Assembly (NCBI RefSeq): GCF_000711975.1
Contig: NZ_JONT01000007.1
Coordinates: 1-64,000, forward strand
From: Desulfofalx alkaliphila DSM 12257
Lineage (GTDB): Bacteria; Bacillota; Desulfotomaculia; Desulfotomaculales; Desulfohalotomaculaceae
Reading direction: 5' to 3'
DNA length: 64,000 bases
Both the position numbers and the translations under genes were made by a program. Shown piece after piece: positions 49,808 through 59,251 of the stretch. The first letter of the stretch is position 1; each line of letters opens with the position of its first letter. The notes beneath the pieces are model-generated. The model saw nothing but the letters and a program-made list of their open reading frames with translations, ran no database searches and was not told the origin of the DNA.

Positions 49808-51001
49808 TCAATACACCGGTATTAGTCCCGGATTATCCCCGGTTATACACCGTCCGCCGTCGGGGGTAACTAAAAAAGTATTCTCTATCCCCACCATGCC
49901 CACCTTTGCTATTCCCTTTTTAGGTTCCAAGGCAAAGAACATTCCCTCTTGCATTGGTTTATTAAAACCCTTAGCAATAACCGGCATCTCATCTATATGC
50001 AGTCCAATTCCATGCCCTAAGAACTTAACTGTGCGTCCTCCAAATCCCATAAAGTTTTTCAGAAAATCCGTATCTAAACTGTCCATTATATGTTCATAGA
50101 TCTCAGATGGTATAGCGCCGGGCTTTAGCATGGAGGCAATCTTATTTTGTATTTCAACACATCTGTTATGCTCGGCAATCACTTCATCGGGAAGGGGACT
50201 GCCAAACATATATGTCATTGTCTTGTCGGTATGGTAACCATCCACCCCACAGGCCACATCAATAAAAACTAAGTCTCCTTTTTTGAGCTTGCGCTCATGG
50301 CTTCCCAGTAAAGGTACCGCAGGGCTCATGCCATAATGACCACCGGGCCCGTTAAAATAGGTGGGGTAAATGGAACTTTCCCCAAAACAGACGTGTCCCA
50401 ATATCATCTCACAGTCAAACATACTAAAACGTGCCAGGCCGTGATGCCCTTCACGCACCAGTATTGAAAACAATTCTGTGGCTAACTCTGTTTCGCTCAT
50501 GCCTTCCCTAAGTATTTTAGGCACCATATCTTCAAATACCCGTTGGTGGATTTTACCTGACTCCAACATTAAAGATTGCTCATAGTCACTTTTTACCGAC
50601 CTAATGGCCGCCAACTGGGCATCAAGGGATTTAACCTCTTTGACCGGGAAATATTTTTTAAACCGCTGAAGCATTGCCAGCGGCACCACCTCGGTCTCCA
50701 TGTACACTTCCTGGGGAAAAGCACTGACTGCTGCGGCAGCATCACGGTAACTGTTCATTGGTTTGATATTTGGGAACAGGGACTCGTCCACTGCCCTCTC
50801 ATAGCTGCGCCGCACCCATAATACCGCTTCATCGTCCCGGGGAATAAATAACATACCGTCTTGCATTGTCCCGGTGAAATAGTAGAGGTTTACCTTGCTG
50901 AAAATTACCGCCATCTGCCAATGGGCATCTGTTTCCGACATTTTACTTCTAAAACGGTTAATGCGGCTTTGTAATTCTTTTAATGGCACTTGTTTTTTCA
51001 T
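49808..51001 (-). CDS. M24-family (Xaa-Pro) metallopeptidase
   Basis: 397 residues. Creatinase/prolidase N-terminal domain (~1-140) and pita-bread catalytic domain (~150-397). The five metal ligands can be placed: Asp in [17 protein letters not shown] (two Asp), His in [13 protein letters not shown], Glu in FFALEPKKG and Glu in VGIENTF. Cytoplasmic dipeptidase or aminopeptidase of the Xaa-Pro type. It overlaps the patatin gene by ATGA, so the trio patatin, peptidase and thioesterase is one transcript. Confidence 0.9.
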   Translation of the reverse strand: MKKQVPLKELQSRINRFRSKMSETDAHWQMAVIFSKVNLYYFTGTMQDGMLFIPRDDEAVLWVRRSYERAVDESLFPNIKPMNSYRDAAAAVSAFPQEVYMETEVVPLAMLQRFKKYFPVKEVKSLDAQLAAIRSVKSDYEQSLMLESGKIHQRVFEDMVPKILREGMSETELATELFSILVREGHHGLARFSMFDCEMILGHVCFGESSIYPTYFNGPGGHYGMSPAVPLLGSHERKLKKGDLVFIDVACGVDGYHTDKTMTYMFGSPLPDEVIAEHNRCVEIQNKIASMLKPGAIPSEIYEHIMDSLDTDFLKNFMGFGGRTVKFLGHGIGLHIDEMPVIAKGFNKPMQEGMFFALEPKKGIAKVGMVGIENTFLVTPDGGRCITGDNPGLIPVY

Positions 51002-51846
51002 GTTTTAATCCACTCCAACATTTCTTTATAATTCTTTTTAGCATCTTGATACCCGGCATCATATAGCCGGGCCAGTTTTTGTGGGTTTCTCTCAATTCTA
51101 CTGACAGTAACGGGCCGCTCAGGGCGGATAACAAATACCTTTTTTTCTGATTGCAGTTTGTTAATATAATCCAGTGTTTCATTATAAACCTTATACTGGT
51201 TTTTCATCGCCCGATAAATATTTTCTTTATCCGGGTATAGCATTTTAGCAAACAATTTTATTTTAGACGGTTTTTTTCTATAGGTTCCGTCCCTGGTCAG
51301 TACAATTACATTTTTACTGTTGCCGTCTTCCTGGGACTTTCGAATTGGTATCGGGTCCACAATGCCACCGTCCATTAAATTTAATCCATTTAGCTTTACC
51401 GCAGTGCCTATCACCGGCAGACTGCTTGATGCTATCACCGCTGTGAGAAAATCCTTACAGCTCTCCTTTTCAAAATAAACCGTTTCACCGGTATCACAAT
51501 CCATGGCATTGGTAACAAATCTCTGTTTAGATTGCCAAAAGGTTTGGTAATCAAAGGGCACTAATTTGTTTGGTATGTCATTGAAAATAAAGTCCATGCC
51601 AAAAACACCTTTGCCCTTAAGTAAATTAAAGTAATTTATGTATCTTTTATCAGAAGGGTAATTAAGATAAATTTCCAAATTGCGACCATATTGCTTTGAA
51701 ATATAAGAAAGGGCGTTACAAGCCCCGGCAGAAACTCCTATTACATAAGGAAAGTAAAGATCCTTTTCAATAAAAAAGTCCAACACACCGGCAGTGTAAG
51801 CCCCTCTCATTCCGCCGCCTTCCAGTACCAATCCAACATGCTGCAA
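50998..51846 (-). CDS. Patatin-like phospholipase/esterase
   Basis: 282 residues. Oxyanion loop [12 protein letters not shown], nucleophile Ser in GVSAG, and the catalytic Asp in DGGIVDPIP form the Ser-Asp dyad of patatins. No signal peptide, so the enzyme is cytoplasmic. Similar to the RssA/YchK group of small bacterial patatins. Hydrolyses acyl chains of lipids; natural substrate not known. Confidence 0.9.
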   Translation of the reverse strand: MQHVGLVLEGGGMRGAYTAGVLDFFIEKDLYFPYVIGVSAGACNALSYISKQYGRNLEIYLNYPSDKRYINYFNLLKGKGVFGMDFIFNDIPNKLVPFDYQTFWQSKQRFVTNAMDCDTGETVYFEKESCKDFLTAVIASSSLPVIGTAVKLNGLNLMDGGIVDPIPIRKSQEDGNSKNVIVLTRDGTYRKKPSKIKLFAKMLYPDKENIYRAMKNQYKVYNETLDYINKLQSEKKVFVIRPERPVTVSRIERNPQKLARLYDAGYQDAKKNYKEMLEWIKT

Positions 51847-51970
51847 ACTTGTTCACCTTCCACCCTTTTCTATTGTTACCAGGCTATTAATATGCTACTA
51901 GGTTAATACATTAACAGTCAAGGGGTAGAGCCAAATATTGCATGCTTTTAATACTTAAGGCGGCTATAAA

Positions 51971-53173
51971 CTATTTTTCAATGAAGGTTAGTGTTTCGGT
52001 CCTTTCCAGTGCCTCCTCGATTAAGGTCTCCATGTCTAAAAGGCTTTCCACCTTGGCAATTTTACCCTTATTTGGCTTTACTGTAAGGGGTCCTTTGGGC
52101 AAAAACAAGGTGCAGCAATCTTCATGGGGCCGGATGGATATATCATAGCTGCCAATTTTACGTGCCAATTCCATAATCTCGCTTTTATCAAAGGCCACCA
52201 GGGGTCTTAACACCGGCATCTGTGTCACCTCGTTAATTACGGCCATGTTTTCCAGTGTTTGGCTGGATACCTGGCCCACACTTTCGCCGGTAATGAGCGC
52301 CAGGGCCTTGTTCCTCATTGCAATCCGTTGGGCAATACGAAACATGAAACGCCTCATCACCGTAATCCTTAAACTCTCTGGGCACAGCTTATGAATAGCC
52401 TTTTGGATTTCGGTAAAATGTACAAGGTGCAGTATAAATTGATCATCGTACTTTGCCAGCAGCCGGCATAAATCTTTCACCTTTTCCTTTGACTTTTCAC
52501 CGGTAAAGGGGAAGCTGTGAAAGTGCACCGCCTCCAACGACACCCCTCTCTTCATGGCCATCCAGCCCGCAACCGGACTGTCTATTCCCCCGGACAGTAA
52601 CAGTACACCCTTACCGTTTGCCCCCACCGGCAGGCCGCCGGCGCCCGGTATTGTTTCCGAAAAAATATATGCCTGGCCATGTCTCACATCCACCGATACC
52701 ACCAATTGCGGATTGTGCAAATCTACCTTTAAACCCGGGATATTTTCCAGCAGATAGCCTCCCACTTTACTGGCCAGTTCCATGGAGTTTAAAGGGAATT
52801 TTTTATCCGCTCTCTTCACCGTCACTCGAAAACTGACCTCTGCCTCTTCCCCCGACTTGTTATCTTCTCTTTCTTTCATCGCCTTTAGCAAGGTTGCCTT
52901 AGCCGTATGATATATTGCCTCTTCCTCAGCATTTATCTGGGTTACCAGGCTAAAGGAGGCGATGCCAAAAATGGTTTTCAGCCTGCTAAAAGCCTCGTCG
53001 CGATCGATATTGCCGATATTAACCAGCATTCTGCACTGTAGTGTTTTTATCTTGATATGACCTAAGGGGCGCAGTAAGCGTTTCACGTGGTAAACCAGCT
53101 TATTTTCAAAATGATATCTGTTCCGCCCCTTTAATGCTATTTCTTCATAACGGATTAATATTAAGTTAGCCAA
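51971..53173 (-). CDS. thiI: tRNA 4-thiouridine synthetase (ThiI)
   Basis: 400 residues. N-terminal ferredoxin-like and THUMP domains (~1-165, RYEEIALKGRNRYHFENKL), then a PP-loop ATP pyrophosphatase domain with LLSGGIDSPVAGWMAMKRG and a conserved ALITGESVGQVSSQTLENM block. The C-terminal rhodanese domain of the E. coli enzyme is absent, as usual in Firmicutes. It transfers sulfur to U8 of tRNA, taking it from the cysteine desulfurase whose gene overlaps by 8 bases upstream. May also support thiamine synthesis. Confidence 0.95.
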   Translation of the reverse strand: MANLILIRYEEIALKGRNRYHFENKLVYHVKRLLRPLGHIKIKTLQCRMLVNIGNIDRDEAFSRLKTIFGIASFSLVTQINAEEEAIYHTAKATLLKAMKEREDNKSGEEAEVSFRVTVKRADKKFPLNSMELASKVGGYLLENIPGLKVDLHNPQLVVSVDVRHGQAYIFSETIPGAGGLPVGANGKGVLLLSGGIDSPVAGWMAMKRGVSLEAVHFHSFPFTGEKSKEKVKDLCRLLAKYDDQFILHLVHFTEIQKAIHKLCPESLRITVMRRFMFRIAQRIAMRNKALALITGESVGQVSSQTLENMAVINEVTQMPVLRPLVAFDKSEIMELARKIGSYDISIRPHEDCCTLFLPKGPLTVKPNKGKIAKVESLLDMETLIEEALERTETLTFIEK

Positions 53174-54341
53174 AACTGCGCAGCTCCTTTACAATCTCCT
53201 TTAGCTTATCAATAACAACACCGACCTGTTCGGGTGTGTTATGAGCACAAAAACTAAAACGAATGGCCCCTTCCTGCTCCACATCACTTAATCCCATGGC
53301 CCTTAGTACACCATTGTCGGATTTTTTTCTGGATGAGCAGGCTGAACCGGTAGAAACAAAAATTCCTTCACCCTCCAGAGCATGTAGTAACACTTCCCCC
53401 CTTAACCCAATAAAGGAAATGTTAGCAATATGCGGTGCCGAATACTTACTGCCGGGCATGGGCCCATTTAACCTGCACCGGGGTATGCTATCCAGTATTC
53501 CCTCCACCAGCATTTTTTTCATCTCTGCCATTTGTTCATTATTTTTATTTAAAGAATCTTCCAGCTCTGCAACTGCCACCCCAAAGCCGGCAATGGCAGG
53601 AACATTTTCTGTACCCCCACGAAGGCCAAATTCCTGCCCGCCACCATCTATTTGAATTTTAAGCCGGGTTCCCGCAGATAAATATAAGGCACCGATGCCT
53701 TTGGGACCATGGGCTTTATGGGCACTTAAAGACATTAAGTTAACACCGAGTTTTTCAGGATTTAAAGGTAGTTTGCCCAGGGCTTGTACAGCATCCACGT
53801 GCCAAATCGGTAATTTATTATTATTTCTCACCGTCTTTATTATTGAGGACAATTCTTCCAAGGGCTGAATTGACCCGGTTTCATTGTTTACATACATGGT
53901 ACTGATTAAAATGGTGTCTTCACGCAAAGCCCTATGTAAATCTTCCGGCAGCAGCACACCCTCGTTATTCACCGGCAGGTATGTTACCTCAAAACCCTCT
54001 AGCTCCAACTGTCCGCACACCTTTAACACAGCCGGGTGTTCTATTTGGGTGGTAATGATGTGCTTACCCCGGTTGGCATAGGAGTAGGCCGCCCCTTTAA
54101 TTGCTAAATTGTTGGCCTCGGTACCCCCGGAGGTGAAAATAATCTCCTTGGTCCCGGCCTTTAGTATTCTTGCCACTTGCTCCCTGGCCGTGTTCACCGC
54201 CTTCTCTGCCTCTACCCCTAAACGATGCACCGAAGAAGGGTTGCCATATATATTTGTCAGGCACTCTATCATGGCCTTCACTACACCAGGCGAGGGTTTG
54301 GTGGTGGCACTGTTATCAAGATATATCAACTGTTTCAACAT
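53166..54341 (-). CDS. Cysteine desulfurase (NifS/IscS family, group with ThiI)
   Basis: 391 residues. PLP enzyme: opening YLDNSATTKPS, GTEANNLAIKGA, His/Asp at IWHVDAVQALGK, Schiff-base Lys in LSAHKAHGPKG, and the active-site Cys loop STGSACSSRKKS. It removes sulfur from cysteine to form a persulfide. The overlap with thiI indicates dedicated sulfur supply to tRNA thiolation (NifZ/IscS-type partner in Bacillus). Length and motifs are complete. Confidence 0.94.
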   Translation of the reverse strand: MLKQLIYLDNSATTKPSPGVVKAMIECLTNIYGNPSSVHRLGVEAEKAVNTAREQVARILKAGTKEIIFTSGGTEANNLAIKGAAYSYANRGKHIITTQIEHPAVLKVCGQLELEGFEVTYLPVNNEGVLLPEDLHRALREDTILISTMYVNNETGSIQPLEELSSIIKTVRNNNKLPIWHVDAVQALGKLPLNPEKLGVNLMSLSAHKAHGPKGIGALYLSAGTRLKIQIDGGGQEFGLRGGTENVPAIAGFGVAVAELEDSLNKNNEQMAEMKKMLVEGILDSIPRCRLNGPMPGSKYSAPHIANISFIGLRGEVLLHALEGEGIFVSTGSACSSRKKSDNGVLRAMGLSDVEQEGAIRFSFCAHNTPEQVGVVIDKLKEIVKELRSFG

Positions 54342-54425
54342 ATAACCCCCTTATAGTAATTTTTTTATATTTTACTACAAATACCTTCTTTTTTATAAAA
54401 TTATATACCGGCTCCTTCGTTGACA

Positions 54426-54458
54426 CAAAAATGGGGTGGATAATTACCCACCCCATTT
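54426..54458 (-). terminator. Intrinsic terminator of the hydantoinase/peptide transport operon
   Basis: AAATGGGGTGG/CCACCCCATTT 11-bp stem with a 7-base loop, followed on the minus strand by TTG after a run of T. It begins four bases after the stop of the racemase-family gene. Confidence 0.85.
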
Positions 54459-54461
54459 AAC

Positions 54462-55244
54462 TTATTTTTTACTCCACAAACCAGGGATATTATATTGTTC
54501 TTCTATACCCCATTCCATTATTTCCTCAACCCTTGGCCTTTCCCCGCCACCTATTTTGCTGTGGGACCAACCAAAGCGTTTCTTCATATCCACCAAATAT
54601 TCTGCATGTTTAAAAGGTGCCAGCACCACATCGATAACCGGCACTCCCAGTTCCTTTTGCAGCTGCCGGTAAAAACCAAACTGAACGGTACATCCCAGTA
54701 TGATCGCCTCTGCACCGTCCTCTTCCACCGCCCGCCGGGCCTCTTCCCTTAGCCGCTGTTCGGTAAAGTTTTCATCGGCGTGGAACTCCAGCACCCCTAA
54801 GCCCAGTGCTCTAAATGATGCCAATTTATCTCTATATCCGTATTGATATACATTTCTGCGCATGGCAGGTACCCATTTTTGGCGACCGACAATGATAGAA
54901 AAACTATCGCCCAGGCTGGCAGCAATTTGCATCGATGCTTCAGCCGGACCGGTGACTATCATGTCATCCACCACTTCCCTGGCCACCGACAGAAAGGGGT
55001 CATAAAAACAACCGATTACCGCTGCATCATAACCGTCCTTTTCAGCCTGCATAACGGTGTGCAGCATATCGGCGGCAACCAGCGACTCATAGTAATGATA
55101 CTCCAAATGATGGGGGCCTCTTTTCAACGAGATTACCTCAACCTCAGTGGTATCCCGTTTAGCTTCCTTGAGCATGTTTTTTACGTCCTTATCCCAGGTG
55201 CTGTGGCCCACCGGATTTATAAACAGAATTTTATCCTTACTCAT
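54462..55244 (-). CDS. Asp/Glu/hydantoin racemase-family protein
   Basis: 260 residues. Two catalytic Cys in equivalent halves, IGCFYDPFL and ILGCTVQFGF, are typical of the Asp/Glu/hydantoin racemase superfamily and its maleate isomerase relatives. In an operon with hydantoinase A and B and an oligopeptide transporter, hydantoin racemization is the likely role, giving the enantiomer the hydantoinase can use. It could also act on a related amino acid. It is the last gene of the operon, 27 bases after the transport ATPase. Confidence 0.85.
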   Translation of the reverse strand: MSKDKILFINPVGHSTWDKDVKNMLKEAKRDTTEVEVISLKRGPHHLEYHYYESLVAADMLHTVMQAEKDGYDAAVIGCFYDPFLSVAREVVDDMIVTGPAEASMQIAASLGDSFSIIVGRQKWVPAMRRNVYQYGYRDKLASFRALGLGVLEFHADENFTEQRLREEARRAVEEDGAEAIILGCTVQFGFYRQLQKELGVPVIDVVLAPFKHAEYLVDMKKRFGWSHSKIGGGERPRVEEIMEWGIEEQYNIPGLWSKK

Positions 55245-55271
55245 CTTTACACCACCTCTTAAACATTTACT

Positions 55272-56243
55272 TTACCCATAGGCATGGCAGCGTACAAAGT
55301 GTCCCGCAGAGGCTTCCACCATTTTAGGATCCTCTTTCATGCACAGCTCTGTCTTCTCGGGACAGCGCAGGTGGAAACTGCACCCCGGGGGAACATTAAC
55401 CGGCGACGGTATCTCACCGGTGGATTCAACTTTCTTCGGTTTGAAGGCCTCTTCCGCTTCAGAAACCACCGGAATAGAAGATAATAACATTCTGGTATAG
55501 GGGTGTAAAGGGTTGACAAAAAAGTCATCGGTTTTGGCCATCTCACAAATTTTACCTAAATACATGATGGCAACCCTGGTGGCAATATTTCTCATCAAGC
55601 TCAGGTCGTGGGTAATAAAGAGATAAGTCAGTTCCCTTTCTTTCTGCAGCTTAATCAACATGTTAATAATTTTAGCTTGAATGGAAACATCCAGCGCCGA
55701 AGTGGGTTCGTCTAAAATAATAAACTTTGGATCAGATGCCAAGGCCCGGGCTATGGAAATCATCTGCCTTTCACCGCCACCCATGGCGGTTGGCGACTTG
55801 TATAGATAACTGGGCGAAAGCTCCACCAATTTCAGCAGGTCTATTATTTTTTGGGTAATATCCCCGTTGCCCCCTGTTTTGTGCACAGTAAAGGGCAGCT
55901 CTAATATCTGCTTTATTGTTTGATGGCTGTTTAAGGATGAGCCCGGGTCTTGAAAGACTATTTGCAGATCCTTCTTCAGCGACAAGGGCCTTTTTTCACT
56001 GGGAATGCTGATATCCCGGCCCTCAAAAAGTATCTGCCCACCGGTGGGCTGATACATACCCACAGTGGTATAGGCGATGGTGCTTTTACCCGAGCCTGAT
56101 TCGCCCACCAAACCCATAATTTCACCCTTCTGTATATTGAGGTTTACGCCGTCAACTGCTTTGACGTACACCTTCTTGCCCCCGGGACCGTTCACAGGAA
56201 AATATGTTTTTAAGTCTTTTAACGTCAATATATCTTGGGACAT
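55272..56243 (-). CDS. Oligopeptide/dipeptide ABC transporter ATPase (OppF/DppF type)
   Basis: 323 residues. Walker A GLVGESGSGKST, signature MGGGERQMISIARAL (a slightly altered LSGGQ: MGGGER), Walker B FIILDEPTSALD, H-loop FITHDLSL, and the OppD/F C-terminal segment CSFHLRCPEKTELC with four Cys, which in relatives can hold an iron-sulfur cluster. Couples ATP hydrolysis to import together with the ATPase encoded 11 bases upstream. Downstream gene is the racemase-family protein. Confidence 0.92.
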   Translation of the reverse strand: MSQDILTLKDLKTYFPVNGPGGKKVYVKAVDGVNLNIQKGEIMGLVGESGSGKSTIAYTTVGMYQPTGGQILFEGRDISIPSEKRPLSLKKDLQIVFQDPGSSLNSHQTIKQILELPFTVHKTGGNGDITQKIIDLLKLVELSPSYLYKSPTAMGGGERQMISIARALASDPKFIILDEPTSALDVSIQAKIINMLIKLQKERELTYLFITHDLSLMRNIATRVAIMYLGKICEMAKTDDFFVNPLHPYTRMLLSSIPVVSEAEEAFKPKKVESTGEIPSPVNVPPGCSFHLRCPEKTELCMKEDPKMVEASAGHFVRCHAYG

Positions 56244-56254
56244 TTATACACCTC

Positions 56255-57235
56255 CTAGATATGGAAACAGGCCACCCGGTGACCGTCCCCAGTATCAAGT
56301 AAAGTGGGTTTCTCTTCTTTACATCTGCTTGTTGCCCTGGGGCAGCGAGGGTTGAAACGACATCCGGTGGGCGGGTCAGTATAATCAGGAATACTGCCAA
56401 AAATACCTTCAGATAAGCCGCCACCGCTCAACTTCGGTACTGATTCCATCAAGCCAACGGTATAAGGGTGTAGGGGGCGGGCAAAAAGATCGCTGGTTTT
56501 GGCCACTTCCACAATATTGCCGGCATACATCACATAGATGCGGTCTGTCATTTCCCTGGCCACCCCCAACGAGTGGGTAATCATCACCAGCGACATGCCC
56601 TTTTTCTCCACCAGGCCCCTCAGTAAACGGTGTACCTGATCTTGAATGGTTACATCAAGGGCGGTACCCGGCTCGTCGGCAATTAATAAATCCCTTGGGG
56701 TCATGATAGACATGGCAATACAAATGCGCTGTTTCATTCCGCCGCTTAGCTGATTAGGGTAACTCTCAAGAATTCTCTCCGGGTCAGGTATATAAACCTC
56801 TCTAATAGCCTGGGCAGCAATGCTTTTAATTTCTTTCTTTGTTAATTTATTGCCGCCTTCGTTGGCATATTTAATAACATCATACAGCTGGGTGCCAATG
56901 GTAAACACCGGATTAAGCGCAGCCGAAGGTTCCTGAAAAATCATTGAAATACCTTTGGTACGAACTCGCTGCAGGTCTGCCGGGCTCATTTTTAATATAT
57001 CCTGCCCTTTAAAAAGCACTTCCCCCTGGGGTATGTGTATCTGGTGTTCAGGAAGAATTCTAAGCACCGATCGCATGGTGGTGGTTTTTCCACAACCGGC
57101 TTCGCCCACCAAACCCACCTTTTCCCCTTTGTTCACATGGAGGTTTACCCCTTCCAGAACCTTTGAGTAACCGCCAAAGGTACGATACCAGACCTTGAGT
57201 TCTTTAATGTCTAAAATTGGGTTACTCACGTTCAT
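56255..57235 (-). CDS. Oligopeptide/dipeptide ABC transporter ATPase (OppD/DppD type)
   Basis: 326 residues. Walker A GLVGEAGCGKTT, signature LSGGMKQRICIAMSI, Walker B LLIADEPGTALD, H-loop MITHSLGV, and the C-terminal Cys block CRFNPRCPRATSRC. Overlaps the permease gene by 14 bases. Paired with the OppF-type ATPase. Complete and of typical length. Confidence 0.92.
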   Translation of the reverse strand: MNVSNPILDIKELKVWYRTFGGYSKVLEGVNLHVNKGEKVGLVGEAGCGKTTTMRSVLRILPEHQIHIPQGEVLFKGQDILKMSPADLQRVRTKGISMIFQEPSAALNPVFTIGTQLYDVIKYANEGGNKLTKKEIKSIAAQAIREVYIPDPERILESYPNQLSGGMKQRICIAMSIMTPRDLLIADEPGTALDVTIQDQVHRLLRGLVEKKGMSLVMITHSLGVAREMTDRIYVMYAGNIVEVAKTSDLFARPLHPYTVGLMESVPKLSGGGLSEGIFGSIPDYTDPPTGCRFNPRCPRATSRCKEEKPTLLDTGDGHRVACFHI

Positions 57236-58139
57236 TCTCCCCTTTCGAGAGCATATCGCGTATTCCGTCTCCTAAAAAGTTAAATCCGAGAATAATAGTC
57301 ATAATAGCCAGGGAAGGGAAGATAGTCATCCACCACATATCAGGCATGTACCGCGATCCGTCAGCCACCATTTGACCCAGTGCCGGGGTAGGTGCCTGTT
57401 CACCCAAACCAACAAAACTTAAAGAAGCGCCAATCAAAATAACCCAACCCACATCCAGCGCCATTTTTGTAAAAATAGGCGACAGACAATTGGGTAATAT
57501 TTCCTTAAATAAAATGTGCACCTTGCTGGCTCCGGTTAGTTCGGCAGAAATGACAAAATATTCATTACTTAATGAAGTGGCCATACCGTAAACCAAACGG
57601 CAGTACCAGGGCCACCACATTACAGTCACCGCCAGCATGGCATTCATTAAATTAGGCTTAAGCACTGCACAGATGGCCAGCGCCAAAATCAGTGGGGGTA
57701 CCGCAAGAAAGATGTCTGTGGTACGCATGATCACGGTATCTATCCAGGAACCCCGGTAATAACCGGCCAACAGTCCCAACAGCACACCCACGGGTACAGA
57801 TATGGCTAACACCATTGCCGGCATTAGCAGAGCGCCCTGGAAGGCAAAGACAATCCTTGTGAAAATATCTCGCCCAAAAACATCAGTACCCATTATATGG
57901 CTTGACGAAGGAGCTATACTGGCACTTTTGTAATCCACAAACTCCCCGGCATGATGGGGGTAAGGAGTGATAAATGGGGCCAGTATGGCAGCAAAAACCA
58001 CTGTTACCACTATGACTAAGCCAATCACCGAAAGCTTGTTGCGTGAAAACTTATACCAGTTTTTATGCAGTGCATTCTTTATCCTCACAGACCTGGGAGG
58101 AAGTGAATAATCTATGGGTTTTTGTACGTCTGTTTGCAT
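57222..58139 (-). CDS. Oligopeptide/dipeptide ABC transporter permease (OppC/DppC type)
   Basis: 305 residues, about six membrane helices with a cytoplasmic N-terminus. The ABC permease EAA loop appears as the AELTGASKVHILFKEILP segment. Extracytoplasmic N-terminal domain (SSHIMGTDVFGRDIFTRIV) is characteristic of the OppC branch. Shares one base with the preceding permease stop (TAATG). Subunit of the same transporter. Confidence 0.92.
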   Translation of the reverse strand: MQTDVQKPIDYSLPPRSVRIKNALHKNWYKFSRNKLSVIGLVIVVTVVFAAILAPFITPYPHHAGEFVDYKSASIAPSSSHIMGTDVFGRDIFTRIVFAFQGALLMPAMVLAISVPVGVLLGLLAGYYRGSWIDTVIMRTTDIFLAVPPLILALAICAVLKPNLMNAMLAVTVMWWPWYCRLVYGMATSLSNEYFVISAELTGASKVHILFKEILPNCLSPIFTKMALDVGWVILIGASLSFVGLGEQAPTPALGQMVADGSRYMPDMWWMTIFPSLAIMTIILGFNFLGDGIRDMLSKGENERE

Positions 58140-59161
58140 TAGGTCTTCCCTCCCAACCGAATACGTGGATCAAGGTAAGCCACTATTAGGTCCACAATGA
58201 TATTCACGATAACAAAAATTAAGCCAAAGACAATAATAACCGCTGATATGGCATTTAAATCCTTTTGCAGCATGGCATTCATGCCATAACGGGAAATACC
58301 CGGCCAGTTAAAAATTACCTCAACTAAAAAGGCATTGCCCATCAGTGAAGCTAAGTCCAAGCCCATTACAGATACCGCCGGTATTAACGAAGGCTTCAAC
58401 AAATACTTGTGCATAATCACCCTGTTAGGAACGCCATAACCGGTAACCGCTGCAACGTAATCTTTACTCATATTGTCAGTCATGGCCGATCTAATCAATC
58501 GCGCTTCTTGGAACATAGGCCCCACAGACAATGCTATTGCCGGTAAAATCAAATGTTTTAAGGCATCCCAAAAGGCGGTAAAATTTCCGGTAAATAAACT
58601 GTCTATGGTAATTAAACCGGTGATTGTGGGCGGGGCCATAATACCCGGACTAAGCCTACCCAGAACCGGGATTACCGGCCATATATAGCCGAAGATTAAT
58701 AGCAATAAAACCGCCAGCACAAAGGACGGTACCGCCACCCCGGAATAAGCCATAACCCGTATCAAGGTATCTATCCATGAGTCTCGATATTTAGCCGCCA
58801 GTGACCCAAACAAGATAGAAAAGATTATCATAATAATTGCTGATATCATAACCAGCTCTAGGGTGGCGGGCAAAAACTCCTTAATATCCTCTGCAACGGC
58901 ACGTTTTGTGGTCAATGATTGTCCCAGATCACCGGTGGCCACCCCTTTAACCCAATAATAATACTGGGTGGGTATCGGTTTGTCCAAATGCATTTCCTTC
59001 TCCAAGGCTTCGATGGCAAATTGGGGTGCACTGGGCCCCAGCGCCATACGTGCCACGTCACCGGGAACTATTCGTGCAATGACAAATATTACAATGGAAA
59101 GTCCCACCAGTACAAAAACGGAGAGCAGCAGTCTTTTCAATAAATAATTGCGGAGATTCAT
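58139..59161 (-). CDS. Oligopeptide/dipeptide ABC transporter permease (OppB/DppB type)
   Basis: 340 residues, six helices. Opening LLKRLLLSVFVLVGLSIVIF and IARIVPGDVARMALGP are typical of OppB; the EAA loop is AAVTGYGVPNRVIMHKYLLK. Together with OppC it forms the translocation pore. A strong stem-loop lies between it and the binding-protein gene upstream. Confidence 0.92.
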   Translation of the reverse strand: MNLRNYLLKRLLLSVFVLVGLSIVIFVIARIVPGDVARMALGPSAPQFAIEALEKEMHLDKPIPTQYYYWVKGVATGDLGQSLTTKRAVAEDIKEFLPATLELVMISAIIMIIFSILFGSLAAKYRDSWIDTLIRVMAYSGVAVPSFVLAVLLLLIFGYIWPVIPVLGRLSPGIMAPPTITGLITIDSLFTGNFTAFWDALKHLILPAIALSVGPMFQEARLIRSAMTDNMSKDYVAAVTGYGVPNRVIMHKYLLKPSLIPAVSVMGLDLASLMGNAFLVEVIFNWPGISRYGMNAMLQKDLNAISAVIIVFGLIFVIVNIIVDLIVAYLDPRIRLGGKT

Positions 59162-59207
59162 ACAGTGCCTCCTCTAACATATTGCAATGTAAAAACCATG
59201 ATAAATT

Positions 59208-59244
59208 CCAATGGTGACTCCAATGATACAGGAGTCACCATTGG
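59208..59244 (-). repeat. Perfect 14-bp intercistronic inverted repeat between oppA- and oppB-type genes
   Basis: CCAATGGTGACTCC and GGAGTCACCATTGG flank a 9-base loop; no T-run follows on the minus strand (AATTTATC). Likely protects the 3' end of the abundant binding-protein mRNA or partly stops transcription, a common arrangement in such operons. Confidence 0.8.
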
Positions 59245-59251
59245 TTGTTAT

